Counted from the first letter of the stretch, positions 1-11,777 are shown. The stretch is DNA of 64,000 nt from Asterella californica (GCA_036924285.1 JAYKYS010000004.1:27436001-27500000); one strand, 5' to 3'. Program-made: numbers and translations. The notes: generated by a model from the sequence alone, not told the origin.

Positions 1-2021
1 TAGATCATGAGAAGGTGAAGAAGATTGTGGATCTTCCATTTCCAATCAACTTGACAAAGTTGAGACAGTTTCTTGGGATGGTTGGATATTATCGTAGGTT
101 TGTCTTTTCCTTCTCAAACAAAGCAATAGCTGTGACTATGTACATGAAGAAGGGAGTTGAGTTTGACTTGACAGTGCATGATCAGAAGGCAAAAGAAGCA
201 TTTGAGGAGCTGAAAAAGGCATTGGTGATAGCTCCTATACTTGCTAAACCTGAGTGGAGTAAAGCATTTATTCTGTATACGGATGCCTCTAATGTAGCTA
301 TCGGGTGTACATTAAGTCAGTTAGATGAAGATGGGCATGATCATCCTATAGCTTATGCTAGTAGGCAGATGGTGCCAGCGGAGAAGAATTACTCCGTGAC
401 TGAACGAGAAGGATTAGCGGTGATCTTTGGATTGAAGAAATTCCGACATTACTTGCTAGGAGGGAAATTTTCCATAGTCACAGATCACAAGACTTTAAAG
501 TATATCTTTAATAAGCCTAATGCCGAAGGTCGTATTGCTCGTTGGAATATCCTTCTAACAGAATACGATTACGTGATTGAAGATAGACCAGGGAAAAAGC
601 ATGCGAATGCTTATCTTTTGTCGAGGGCTTATGATGATGAGGGAGAAGAATTGTTTGATGATTCATTTCCAGACGAGCATCTGATGACCATCACAAGCAT
701 TGAGGAGATACCGGACGAGTACAAGGAAATCTGGAGTTTCTTTGCAGATGGCTCCTTTCCAGAAGGTATGCATACCCGAGAACGTAACGCGTTGATCAAG
801 AGATGCAAACCTTACACCATGGTGGAGAGAATTCTATTTCATCAAGGAGCAGATGGGTTACTAAGGAGAGCAGTTGGTCAGAAGGAGGCGTTCAAGCTGA
901 TGCACGAGTTTCACGATGGCACTGTTTGCGGAGGTCACTTTGGTGGTAAGATAACAGCTTTCAAGATTTTGGATGCGGGTTATCACTGGAGAGGGATTTT
1001 TAAGGAGTGTTTAGACTATTGCAAAACTTGCGACGTATGTCAAGCATTTGCTCTGAAGTCTACTAGAACACCTCCGTTACGATCAATTCCAATATTAAGA
1101 CCATTTGAGAAGTGGGGTATTGACTTTGTAGGTCCTCTTAATGAGACACCTCGAGGCAATAGATACATTGTAGTCGTCACTGACTATTGTACCAAGTGGG
1201 TAGAGGCTAGACCTTTGAGTGAGACTAATGAAACAGAAGTCGGTAGATTCCTATGGGAGAGGATCATCACCAGATTTGGATGTCCGTTAGAGTTGGTCTC
1301 AGATAGAGGAGGAGAGTTTGTAGAGAGCATGACTACTGCTATGCTACAACACTTTTCTATCAAGCCACGAGTAACGACCTCATACAAACCAAATGCTAAT
1401 GGTCTGGCGGAGAAGACCAATCTTACACTTTGTATGATGCTCGCCAAAGATGCTGGTGTTGAGACTGCGAAACATACTTGGGATAAGAGGCTACATGCCA
1501 TCTTATGAGAGTATCGAACGACAACAAAGACTTCTACTGGGTACTCTCCATTTCGACTGGTTTATGGAGTGGAGTCCAAGTTGCTCATCCAATTCGAATT
1601 GGATACTTTTCAAACTATTCAACGAAAGTTGAAGAGGTCGAGAGGAGAAGACGTGGTCGGATCAAGAAGGAAGCAACTCATGGAGTTGGAAGAGACCAGA
1701 GCGGTAGCAATGATCTGGATGGGACGAGCTCAAGCGTATCAAAAGAAGAGTTACGACAAACGGTTGGACAAGAGGGAGGTAAAACCTTTTCAAGTCGGAG
1801 ATTGGGTTATGTTGTATGATGCTATCAGATTCAAGAGGGCTAGGAAGAAGTTTCTTCTGAGATATTTTGGTCCTTTTGTTGTAGATAAGGTGTGGAGCAA
1901 CTTCACATTTGATCTTCAGGAGTTGGGAGGAAGGAGATTCGATCGGGTCAACCATGACAAGTTGAAGTTGTTTCATCGACGAAAGTTCTCTCTTCACTCC
2001 GAGGACGGAGCGAAAATTTAG
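1..2021 (+). pseudogene. Ty3/gypsy pol (RT end, RNase H, integrase), left-truncated by window edge
   Basis: One reading frame (codons in phase with base 3) runs from the window edge to the TAG-type stop at 2019-2021. It starts in the reverse transcriptase thumb/connection (LRQFLGMVGYYRRF). RNase H follows, with TDAS near 280, an E in TEREGLAV and TDHKTL. The integrase has a zinc-binding H/H...CxxC region (CKTCDVC near 1020-1040). Its catalytic core shows the first Asp in WGIDFVGPL, the second in VSDRGGEF and the Glu in NGLAEKTN. A basic C-terminal domain (VGDWVML) ends it. The frame is broken once, by TGA at 1506-1508, where related polyproteins carry Trp in a WEYRTT-like motif. I see no frameshift, so this copy is fairly young or was recently functional. 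gag, protease and most of RT lie to the left of the window. Confidence 0.93.
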
Positions 2022-2034
2022 TCCGGGGGTAAAA

Positions 2035-2830
2035 TGTAACGACATATGTTACACATAGGAAGTTTATCTATTAGTAAGGTGTTTAGTTCTAAACTAAGTG
2101 TTGAGAATGTTTATTTGCTGCCAAAGTACTTTTAGGAGATATCAAGTTAGTCATGACTAGCTAAAAGTTAATTATGGTTAAACTTAGCTGTACTTTTGGC
2201 AGAATTCAGATATTTGCTAAAGAGTGAGCACTACTATCTTGTCATCTTGTCTAAAAGGTAGAAAGGAGGTGGAAAGTATCCCTTATCTCCTTTTTGACTT
2301 GATATTAGTGGTTGGATTAAAGTTGTGGACTTTGTGAGCATTAAAAACAAGAAGAGATTCCACATGTTTCCTTTTTAGTGGGTCCTAGTGTAGAGGGGGG
2401 GGTGGAAATTCGAGATTCCTTGAGAATATTCTAGAATCCTTCTAGAAGTTGTTGACTTTGAAGGAATAAGCCCATGTGAAAAGATAAAAAGCCCATGTGA
2501 TTAATGCTTTTACCTTAAGTAATATCTTAGTAAAACTCGGTAAAAGTAATTAAGGCTGAGTTACCGGAGGTACCAAAATAAAAACCTAGAATGTATAAAT
2601 AGAGGAGTAGAGAAGAGCTCCGGATCCTTGTTTTCACATTGTTGTAATGACAACTTGAGTAATATAGAGAGTGTGGGATATTTTTAGCATGTGAGAACTT
2701 GAGAGACGTCGTTAGAATGGAGGATTTTAGTTGATGTGTTTAAGGAGATTTTTAGTTGATAAGTTTGTGGGTGTATGATTGAGTGAACTCAGCATTTTCC
2801 CTTCAAGTTCATGGTGTGCTTCCATCAAAG
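2035..2830 (+). repeat. Putative 3' LTR of the first gypsy element (right end uncertain)
   Basis: A purine-rich tract (gggggtaaaa, 2025-2034) lies 3' of the pol stop and is followed directly by TGTAACGACATATGTTACAC, a typical LTR start after a polypurine tract. A TATA box (TATAAATA, 2594-2601) sits about 560 bp in. The same TGTAAC start is seen in the - strand gypsy LTR at 49894. I could not find the matching GTTACA-type end or a second copy, so the right boundary is a guess and the junction with the next element is unresolved. Confidence 0.6.
2594..2601 (+). promoter_or_regulatory. TATA box inside putative gypsy LTR
   Basis: TATAAATA followed by a purine-rich stretch is a good core promoter match, placed where the U3/R junction of a plant LTR is expected. 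Confidence 0.5.
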
Positions 2831-3038
2831 CCATCAGAGGTGACCCCTGAGTGAGAGACAGGTCCGACATGTTGCAGATTCGTGGATGACGATCGTGGAG
2901 GTTGAGAGATCGGGAGGGGGGGTAGTTGATCGATAGGACCGCAGAGGGTTTACAGACCCAAGCTTATAGGAGAGGAAAGACGAAGAGTTCAAAGATTCCT
3001 AAAGAGCTACAAGAATTGTTTTGCCTTCAGTATGAAGG

Positions 3039-6000
3039 ATCTGGGTACCTTGAAAGGACCTGGTATACGGATCGATTTGACTAATGACAAACCAATCTTC
3101 CGACGTCTTTACAGATACAGTGACATGGAGAGAGCCTTGATCTAGAGTAGGACTCAAGACTTGTTGGAGGTTGGGTTGGTGGAGATGTCGCATGGAGAGT
3201 ATGCATCTGCCACAGTTATGCCAGTCAAGAAAGGTATGTATGACAACTACACGGATAGACGGATGTGTGGAGACTACCGTCCTATCAATCGGCAGACGAA
3301 GTCCGATAAGTATGCCATGCTGACACCTGAAGAGATCTTTGATGCAGTGGGGCATGTGAAGGTCTTCAGTACTTTGGATCTTTGAGCAAGGTATCATCAG
3401 TTGCTACTGAGAGAAGAAGATAAATCCATTGACAGCATTTTGAGGAATTGACTCTCACCACAAGGATTGTTTGTATCAGTGGCGGTTCTTACCATTTGAG
3501 TTGAAGAACGCCCCTGCTGAGTTCCAAAGGGTGATGGACAGAATCCTAGCAGGATTGGATTTTGTCAGATGTTATATTGACGACATCTTAGTCTATAGTG
3601 CTACAGTGGAGGAGCACGAGAGACACTTACGGGATGTGTTCGAGCGATTGAGAGCTCATGGGTTGAAGTTACACCCTGGGAAGTGTAAATTCTTCCAGGA
3701 GTTGATAGAGTATCTGAGCCACACCATCTATCCAGGTGGGTTGGGTGTTCAACAGACGAAGGTTGAGGCTATTGCACGTATCCCACGTCCCACAGATGTG
3801 AGTCGAGTTCGAGCATTTGTTGGTTTGGCAAACTTATATCGTCGATACGTGCAGCGGTTTAGTGCAATTGCGAAGCCGTTGACCAAGCTGATGAAGGTGG
3901 ACCAGGAGTGACAATGGGAAGATGAGCAAGAGCGAGCTTTCGTAGAGCTCAAGGATAGGTTGACATCTGCTCCCATCTTGAGGAGATCCGTTAAGGAGCG
4001 TCCTTTCCAACTGCACACCGATTGGAGTATGTTGGGACTTGGAGCAGTGCTAACTCAGCATGATGATGAGAAAAAGGAGTTCGTGGTGGCGTATGTCAGT
4101 CGCTCCAATAATTCAGCGGAGATGAGGTATAGTTCGTATGAAGGAGAGTGTTTGGCGGCAGTGTGGACTGTTGCACACTTTCGATGTTATCTGTTTGAGA
4201 ACCCCTTTACTCTTATCACTGATCACCAACCGCTCAAGTGGTTGATGAAGTCCGACAAGCTTACAGGGAAGCTTGCACGATGGGCTATGATCTTACAGGA
4301 GTATGACTTCCAGGTAGTACATAGACCTGGAGTAAAAACCTAGATGCCGATGGATTGAGTCGCAATCCGTGCACGAGTCAGCAGGATCATACTAGGGCTC
4401 GATGGCATGACGAGGTTGATGAGGAGATAGTGCCAAGGTGGCATGCATCTGCCTTTCTTTGTGTGTTGGTCATGAACTCTAGTATGGAGGGCCAAGTCGT
4501 ATCTTTCTCTGGTCAGAGAGTAGATGATGAGTCTCCAGATCCTGAGGGTGGAGATGGTGTTCCAGACCAGCGAGATATCCATGATGATGTGACCGTGATG
4601 GAGTATCTACGTACTGGTGTGGTAGTAGGTACAGTAAGTGCCAAGGAGCGAGATCGTGTCCTTCAACGAGCGAAGAGATTTTGACGAGAAGGACGACATG
4701 TACTTTGAGTGTGGAGTGATGGGAGGGTACGGATAGTGCCACATCCATCCCAGAGGGCACAGTTAGTATGACATGCCCATGAGGAGTTGGGACATTTTGG
4801 AGTGAAGCGTACGCATAGCTTACTCCAAGGACAGTACTGATGGCGTGGTATGCACGTCGATGTGCAACAGTTTGTCGCACGATGTGTGATTTGTGATCGA
4901 GTATGAGCATCATTTAATGCTCCTACTCCATAGTTACACCCCTTACCGATTATGGGGTTGGGTTACTGTTGGAGTTTGGATTTTGCAGGACCTTTACCGT
5001 TGACTGTACGTCATCACCGGTATGTGTTGGTGATGGTGGAGCACTTCTCCAAGTGGATTGAGTTGGTGGCATTATCAGACAAGACGAGTGAAGGGACGGC
5101 GTACGCGTTCTTAGATTGAGTGCTGAGTCGTTTTGGAGCACCAGCTGAAGTGCTGACAGACCAAGGTACAGAGTTCCTTGGTGAGTTTTAGGCCTTGTGT
5201 GATCAGGCGCTGATTGATCATCGGACTACATCTCGAGATCATTCTGAGGCGGATGGTTTGGCGGAGAGGGTAATTCAGACGGTGAAGAGAGGATTGCGCA
5301 AGTATGGCTTGCAGAAGGACCACTTGGGAGACTGGGATGTGCCGTTACCATGGTTGGCTACCGTTTCAACCGACAAGCGTCTTTGGCTTCTTTCTCACCG
5401 TATTTTCTATTGTATGGTCGAGATCCAGATCTACCTTCACCCATTCGTCGTGATTCTGCTGAGGTGCTAGACCTTGATGATCCTGATATGTGAGTGAGAG
5501 CATGTTCTCAACGAGTAGAGACATTTCGGAGAGTTATGCCTATGGCTTTTGAGAACCTAGCGATTGCTCAGCATAGAGACACGTTGCGATATGCGACTAT
5601 CCGAGGAGGAGGTTATCGACCGTCGATTCGCAGGTTTCATCCTGACGATTATATCTATCTCCAGCAGACTGCACCGACAACGTTGGACGTGACCGCAAGA
5701 CGTACTATTTTACGAGTGCTTGAGGTGTTACCTTCTGGAGTACTCATGTTAGAGGGTCGTGATGGTGTTGTGTGGAAAGACCATGTGCGTAATTACGCGT
5801 CATGTCATCTTCCCAACATTGATGGTACCGTTGACCCAAGCTTAGCAGTTGTACGCGCGGGCTTGAGATGTATGTTGTGTGGGTCTGCTGGTGGAGCAAC
5901 CCGTATGTTGGTGTGTGATGGTTGTTCGAGAGGTTGGCACATGTCATGTTTGACTCCACCTCTCAGTGTCGTTCCTATTGGACGGTGGGTTTGTCCTTGA
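3039..6000 (+). pseudogene. Decayed Ty3/gypsy pol with C-terminal PHD finger
   Basis: Order: RT (RIDLTNDKPIFRR from ~3070, MCGDYRPINRQT, FSTLDL, YIDDILVYS near 3580), RNase H (TDWSMLGLGAVLTQ, TDHQPLKWL), integrase (GHFGVKRTHSLLQG, CxxC near 4880-4890, SLDFAGPLPL, TDQGTEF, ADGLAERV), a conserved C-terminal region (AIAQHRDTLRYATIRGGGY) and a PHD finger (~5870-6005, CxxC...CDGCSRGWH...C...WVCP). Three phase changes (near 3465, 4335 and 5360) and 14 in-frame stops break it. TGA: 3383, 3449, 3909, 4682, 4706, 4769, 4838, 4904, 5117, 5491, 5998. TAG: 3143, 4931, 5189. The last TGA lies between the two final PHD cysteines (CP-stop-C), so the finger once continued. gag and protease are missing or unrecognisable upstream. 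It cannot encode a working polyprotein. Confidence 0.92.
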
Positions 6001-6006
6001 TGTATA
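5866..6006 (+). other. PHD-type zinc finger fused to gypsy pol (interrupted)
   Basis: Cysteines of MLCGS, LVCDGC, the WH of RGWHMSC and the WVCP end match the Cys4-His-Cys3 order of PHD fingers, with the conserved Trp two residues before the last Cys pair. The final Cys (TGT, 6001-6003) is separated from WVCP by TGA at 5998-6000, where a PHD would carry an ordinary codon. PHD fingers bind histone H3 tails. In this position one would replace the chromodomain found at the end of many gypsy integrases. Confidence 0.85.
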
Positions 6007-6976
6007 TAACAAGGATAGTCGATTAGATCTTTGCGTGGTATGGATTGCAGACAGGCGACTAACGATGGGACGATGTAGCACCCGGCCTCCTGATCCTTGC
6101 ACCCATGAAGGTGTATATCACGTAGTTGGGATATGGAGCTATCTGGAGTTAGAGAGGCGATTGTGGTACACTTGGGTATGTGTATGACATCGTCTATGTG
6201 TTATGTGTATGTGTGGTGTACCTCTGACAACGATGTATGTTGTGTAGCGATTGTGTATGCGCACGACAGCTGTCACGTCAGTTTGGCACCTCGGCTAGGT
6301 TGACCGAGTGCGAAGTGGCGCATCCCAGTAAGGCCGTTAGTGCCGTTAGGATGAGTTGGTGGGAGAGTCCACTAGAGGTATACTTTGCAGGTAGGGCTTG
6401 GAGGCCTTAGTTCTTCGAGTTGAGCTTTCAAGCTCCAAGCTATGATGGATAGTCTAGTTGAGTGTAACCCGGATTCTCTTCGTGCTTAGAGTGGGTTTGG
6501 CTTGACCGTTTGTGAGTAATCTTTGTTGTAGTGTTGGAGATGGTAATTTCTCAATACAGATTATTGTGGTACACTTGTGTATGTGTATGACATCGTCCAT
6601 GTGTTATGTGTATGTGTGGTGTACCTTTGACAGCGATGTATGTTATGTAGCGATGTGTATGCGCACGACATCTTTGTTTCATTTCAAATATTTTAGAACA
6701 GTTTTAAGAAGTATAACGAACATGAAAAGAACAATTAGGGGCTATCCATTGTAGATGTTAGACAGTGGAATTTCTTATTTTCGTAACATAAAAGGATATA
6801 GAATCCATCATGAGTTAGCTTGATGAGGATACCAAATATGCAAATAATGCAATTACAAGTAATGAAAGTGGTTAGGACCGACAATCATAATTTTCGAAAT
6901 TAATACTGACAGTGATAAATAAAAGTTGTAAGAGGGAAAACAGATTTCTTGTTTCAATAGGAGATGCGCTGCGAGT
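6001..6976 (+). repeat. 3' flank of PHD-gypsy element with ~105-bp direct repeat
   Basis: No coding signal was found. A ~105-bp block at about 6161-6267 (from ttgtggtacacttgggtatg to gcgcacgac) recurs at about 6563-6670 with a handful of changes. The two copies are about 400 bp apart. They may be internal LTR/UTR repeats or remains of two LTR ends. The stretch after 6680 is AT-rich, and I see nothing further in it up to 6976. Confidence 0.6.
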
Positions 6977-7209
6977 TGTTGATATAGTCCAAAGTTCTAG
7001 TAGATCGACGGCTAATAATAGTCGAAGTAGTTAAGGTTGTTATATACAGTTAGTTATACGGCTAACCCACCATTAGGGTTTCCTTTGTACTCACCTCCAC
7101 TATATATACATGGAGAGGTGAAGTCTCTTCCATCTCATTCCTTTCTATTTTCTTGTCTACTCGCTCTCCTTTATTGGAGTGTTTTCTTAGAAGTATTGAT
7201 CTTTCTACG
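6977..7209 (+). repeat. LTR of a decayed Ty1/copia element
   Basis: It begins TGTTGATATAGTCC, has a TATA box (TATATATACA, 7101-7110) and ends just before a sequence matching the initiator-Met tRNA primer site. The ~233-bp length suits a short copia LTR. The end reads ctacg rather than a perfect CA, in keeping with decay. Confidence 0.6.
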
Positions 7210-7221
7210 TGATATTAGAGC
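7210..7221 (+). promoter_or_regulatory. Degenerate primer-binding site (initiator Met tRNA)
   Basis: TGATATTAGAGC differs from the copia/gypsy consensus TGGTATCAGAGC by one G-to-A and one C-to-T change. It is positioned directly after the LTR. The identical degenerate form is found at 48904-48915, and the intact form is in the young copia element near 43869-43879. Confidence 0.65.
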
Positions 7222-7865
7222 AGTAGAGAGTGTGTCTCTGGCTGCTGAGCAACATGGAGTTTGTGCCTGGAGAAGTACAAGAGAGAGCATCTGGAGTTGG
7301 ACTTGATGTTGGACACTATCTTGCTGATGCGTTCGGATGAGACGAAACTATTTCTTTCATCGTCAGAAACTTTGAATGCGATTTCGGAGGCCTAGACTAA
7401 TTTTTTCTCGCTAAAATTTATCCATCAACCCTTAAAGATTCATCTTGTTCAAAAGGTGCGAATTGTGTACTTGCTCAAGTTTTGGTCAATTTGGAGCTTT
7501 CCAACAACAGATTTTCAAACGGATCTTTTTTGACCAGAAGAAAGTTTTAGGACTTGAGTCTAAAATAAATACTGATCCGTCCTTGACACTTTGAAAAATT
7601 TGTGAAATTTCAAAGTATTGCGCGTCGATTTCTAGTCTCATTTGATCCAATTTTGACTTTTATTGGTTTGTTCTTTCGACGTTTTCACCTTGTCTTGCAC
7701 ACCTATTGTTCGCGAACATGTTCTTTCTTCATTCTCGCTATAAGAGGAGTGCGTAGAGTTGTCTTTGTTATGACTTGTGACCAACTCTTGATCGTGAGGT
7801 ATGGACAAACGAGTTTCATAGAGATTTAGTGAGGTTTTTTGCGTACAAAACATTGTAATTTCTTG

Positions 7866-8378
7866 ATGACAACTATGGCAAAGTCCATGTCTTAATCACT
7901 GGAGAGAAACTCAACAAGAACAACTACAAATGATGACTTTCTTACAAGGACAAGATCTATGAGATCTTATCACTAAGGAGGAAAAGTGCCTCGTGTATCG
8001 ATTCCAACGCGAAATTCAAGGAGTGAAAAAGCGATCGTACCAAGTGATTCACTACATCGTGCTGACTGTTTCAAGATCGATGATAGATCACATCCAAGAC
8101 TATAATACTCCAAGAAAACTTGGGATGCACTCACGCATTTGTTTCAATCAAGAACGGATGCGTGAAAGCTACAATTGTTGCATGAGTTCAACGTTGTGAA
8201 GAATGAGTCGATGTGCATAAAAGACTATGTGAACCACATCAAACAGCTCGTAGATCAATTGTCTTTTGTCAAAGTCGAGATTGATCTTATTTTTTTCATC
8301 GGGACCACATTGCAAATAGAAGTTGCACGTGTTATGTTGAATGTCAGTCAAGCATCAGCTGAACTTGATAATAAATGA
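7866..8378 (+). pseudogene. Decayed copia gag (UBN2-type)
   Basis: Fragments in shifting frames resemble a copia gag. A GEKLNKNNYK-like start is followed by a short helical stretch (FLQGQDL-like, ~7950). After ~8175 comes an open stretch reading LHEFNVVKNESMCIKDYVNHIKQLVDQLS, matching the helix pattern that precedes the CCHC region in copia gag proteins. There are stops and frameshifts before and after, and no CCHC, integrase or RT downstream. The element is therefore a remnant tied to the LTR at 6977. Confidence 0.6.
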
Positions 8379-9522
8379 TCATCTCGTCGTCAGCTCTCCA
8401 ACCCATTTCATAGCTCCTCAAAACTCCTCACAAATATTTGAAAACGACTGAAAACATAAAAGTGGATATGAATTTCACCCCCTTCCACTCAATCGACCAT
8501 AACGTCCTCAATCCTCCATGAAATCAATCAATTCGTCAGTCCAAATTGTAGCCCTGGTCAAGAGCTTTCCAACCATATCCTTCTTCGCTCGAATGGACAT
8601 CCGAAGTCTCTCGAAACCATAGAGAACATAACGAGACACAACTAGAACACCATTGGTCCAACGATAGATAATGAAAGCAAAAGGAGCTTTAAGTTTGTCT
8701 TTTTCTCACTCAACTTTTTCCACTAGAACTACTTGTAACATCCAAAGAAACATCTAGACATCAATAAGAGCAGAAGAAACCATAAAATCCTTAAAACATG
8801 TTGAAGGATTCTTTGCAGAACATAAGTACGCATAAATGCTCAACTAGAATGAGATAATTGAATCGCTGACTACTACAAAGTCAATATTACAACCTGAAAC
8901 GATCTATAATGAAAAATATGACAAAAAGAAATGGTGACGCTATCACTCGGTTGAAATAGTCTTCTCCAAAGTTCTTCATGATCCTTGCTCTATGATTGAT
9001 CTTTGGTATGCAGTGATCTTGAATATCGACCTAGACGTTAAAGAAACATTGGCTGGATAGTTGAGATCCATTCTTTGCACAACAAGATGTACTCCGTCAC
9101 ATCTCAAGTCTCTAAGTATATAACAGTCGAAAAGATCACATGAAGAGGTAGGTCCATCATCCTTATCATGAATTCATTACCAAAATACGAAACTAATCAT
9201 TGTCGAAATGATCACGATGGATGCAATGAAGCTTGAGGTGAAATGGATTCGAGAAAAGAAAGATCCAGAGCTGGTATCAAACATCCGTCCATAACCACCA
9301 TTCTTGCAATTCTTCACTCCTCCATGCAGACCATCGAGAAACCTTCATGAATCATCTACTAAGAGAGAATACCTCACGAACCGTCGACCCACCATTTTAT
9401 ACCCAAATTCGGTGACAAGGACCACTGAAGTGAACGCGCACAGATTGCTGATTTGACATGTTTCACTATCGTGCGATCACTCAAACAGATAACCGTGATC
9501 ATGACAACCATCACACCATTCG
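8379..9522. other. No gene seen; probable retroelement debris
   Basis: There are no long ORFs and no recognisable domain on either strand. A gagctttccaac motif (~8566) is shared with 7486-7500 and, as its reverse complement, with the right end of the window, which hints at old retroelement leader sequence. On the - strand a TATAAAAT-like stretch occurs near 9397. It most likely holds the decayed 3' part of one of the flanking elements. Confidence 0.4.
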
Positions 9523-9559
9523 GTGAGTTACGTGATAAGGTTCACGAAACATAGAAAAG

Positions 9560-10110
9560 AAACACATCTTAAGTTCTATGCGAATTTCACACAAGAGCCG
9601 TATCACAACACTACATCATCCATCTTCTCACGTATGTTCATCAATGTGGTGAATGTCGAAGGAGTGTTGCAGAGTCTGAATGACATCACTACGAACTCAA
9701 ACGATCCGTATTTGATTCGACAAGCGGTCTTCTCAACATCTGGATTTGGTAATATCTCGACTTCAAGTCTATCCTGTTGAAGTACCTTGCGCCCCCTAAC
9801 CTATCAAACATATCATCTATTCTTGGCAAGGGATAATTATTCTTCACTATCATCGTATTGAGCGCACGATAATTTACGTAAGTTGTAACTTCTCACCTTT
9901 CTTCTTTGCAAAAAGAACTAGGGCTCCATAAGATGACTTGCTGGTTCAAATATATCCCGACACCAATAGCTCATCGAGTTGTCTTTTCAACTAAAGGAGT
10001 TCCATCTGATTGAGTCTATAAGGAGCTTTGGTGGATGATTCTGACCTTGGTAAGACCTCGATCTCGTGGTCCACCACCCGCCTTGAAGATAATTCAACAA
10101 GTAGCTCATC
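9560..10110 (-). pseudogene. Ty3/gypsy reverse transcriptase remnant
   Basis: Reading the - strand from ~10110 downward gives the pre-RT/RT order of a gypsy pol. First come linker residues (SYGALVLFAKKK), then NYRALNTMIVKNNYPLPRID (~9880-9820), RIDLKSRYYQIQM (~9775-9735), and a stretch ending FVVMSF and NTPSTFTTLMN (~9700-9640). The match is clear residue by residue, but stops interrupt it and the YxDD box is not preserved below ~9600. RNase H and integrase are not recognisable. Confidence 0.8.
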
Positions 10111-10600
10111 CATCAAGACATCAAACTCCTTAATCACTTCACGAAGCACCTTCAGAAGTTTAGTCATGTTTCGTGATGTTCCTCTTGTCTGTCACTCGTC
10201 ATCAAATCTGCAACTCGCATCGAACACATGACTTCGTCGTTGAAGTCTATTTGTTTGTCTTTGATCAAATTCATCAAAACTCATCAAATTTTCACTTTTT
10301 TCGAGATCAACATCACTCCCAAATTCCGTCCTTTAACTTTGACGTTCAACCTCGAAGATTTTTGTTTAAATTCTACTTCGAACCTATCTAAGAAAGTGAC
10401 TCCCAAGACGAATCTCCAAAAGACAAAAAGCTTGGAAATCCTGGTTACTGCAGCAGCTCTTAGTCATTCAAATCCGACCTCGGTCATCTCAAGTTTCTCA
10501 ACACACTTCTGTCTTGAACCGATACTGACTCTCCCAGAGATCGGATCTCAGATAAGTCTCGAGATGAGAACACTAATAAGAGTCTACAACCACCAGGATC

Positions 10601-11170
10601 CTTGGCAAAATCAACGAATCAAAGGGACGCCAACAATGAAGCCCAAACCACTATAGGTACTTCCAATATCTCAGAAAGTGTCACGCGTCGAAGACCTCCA
10701 ACCAGACGCTCGAAAACTCAAGAAAATGAATCTTCGGTAACTTCCATTCCCTCCACGCGAGGGGCTGCGTGTATATTTGCAAAGCTCGTTCTGGTGTGTG
10801 CGTCAAGATCAAGACAAAGTGAAGATCAAGAACAACATCAAACAAGATCAAGGCGAAGTGAGTCTAGAGTCCAGACTCCCTTCGAACGATGTCGTAAATA
10901 GTGCAAAGTATGAAAATGAGTCCAGGGCGAAGCGAATCTAGACAATTAGCGAACGGACGATGTCTGCAAACAATGCAAACAAGATCAGGTGAAGCGAATC
11001 TAGAGTCCAGAGTCCAGACTCTCTTCAAAGTTCGAACGATGTCTGCAAACAGTGCAAAGTGTGAAAATAAGATTAAGACGAAGACGGCAAAGCAAATCCA
11101 AACTCTCGATGAACATACTATGTCTGCCGCGACCCGCGTTGTTAGCCTAACACAAGTTACAAGGTCTTAA
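10601..11170. repeat. Imperfect repeats between protease and RT remnants
   Basis: Blocks containing ctagagtccagactc, ttcgaacgatgtctgcaaa and gtgcaaagtgtgaaaat recur about two to three times between ~10860 and 11060, with AGRSES/SRVQT-type short ORFs on the + strand. They lie between the - strand protease and RT remnants. They may be a low-complexity insertion in the old gypsy element. I do not think the + strand ORFs are genes. Confidence 0.5.
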
Positions 11171-11447
11171 ACCTAAAATTCAAATTTCTGTGCTACGTGC
11201 CTGCACACTAATTAGCCACGTGGCGCTATGTCAGTCTTATATGACATACCACATCAGCAAGCGACTGATGTGGCATTTCTAACGACTTAAAATATGTTTC
11301 AGAATTTCTCTTGAAGCTGAAGATTAAGTGTAGTTTTTTTTCTGAATGATGTATTTTTTACAGTGATACATTTTTGACGAGAAAAAAATAGAATCCTAAA
11401 ATTTCCAGAACCGCATTGATGTCATTCATCTCGTACGCCGTGAAATT

Positions 11448-11669
11448 CTATGTGAACTCCAACTTCTCACACGTAGATCGTACGTCCAAGGTCAGTTTAG
11501 AAGTTTGGTACGTCTTGTCCTTGGCAAAGCGCACCTGAAAATGCTTGTCTATCTTAAAGATAGATAAGTCTAACTTCTTCATCAACTTCGAACTTATGAT
11601 GGAGTGGGTCGCTCCTATGTCCACAAGGAAGATAACATCACGGTTAGCAACTTTGGCTTGTAGGAACAT
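11448..11669 (-). pseudogene. Gypsy aspartic protease (retropepsin) fragment
   Basis: A 73-codon open stretch reads VANRDVIFLVDIGATHSIIS. The catalytic motif is normally D(S/T)G; here it is DIG, a one-residue change from a threonine codon. Typical following helices (LMKKLDL) are present. It sits between the CCHC knuckle upstream (11778-11819) and RT downstream (10110), as expected in a - strand gypsy element. Confidence 0.8.
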
Positions 11670-11777
11670 CAGTCATGGAGTCTTCTTCGTGGTTCCTAAG
11701 ATCATAGTCATCTAACCCTCCAATAAGTCCTTTGCAACAAATGCATTCATGCTTCAGTTACTAACCTTAGGCTTTGT

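Noticed and set aside
3999..4343. TAG at 4341-4343 as a nonsense mutation
   Set aside because: The coding phase shifts just before it, and the true frame (AACCTAGATGCC) reads through, so it is not counted among the in-frame stops.
10601..11170. Two + strand ORFs of 89-99 codons
   Set aside because: They are products of the Arg/Ser-rich repeat between gypsy protease and RT remnants on the other strand.
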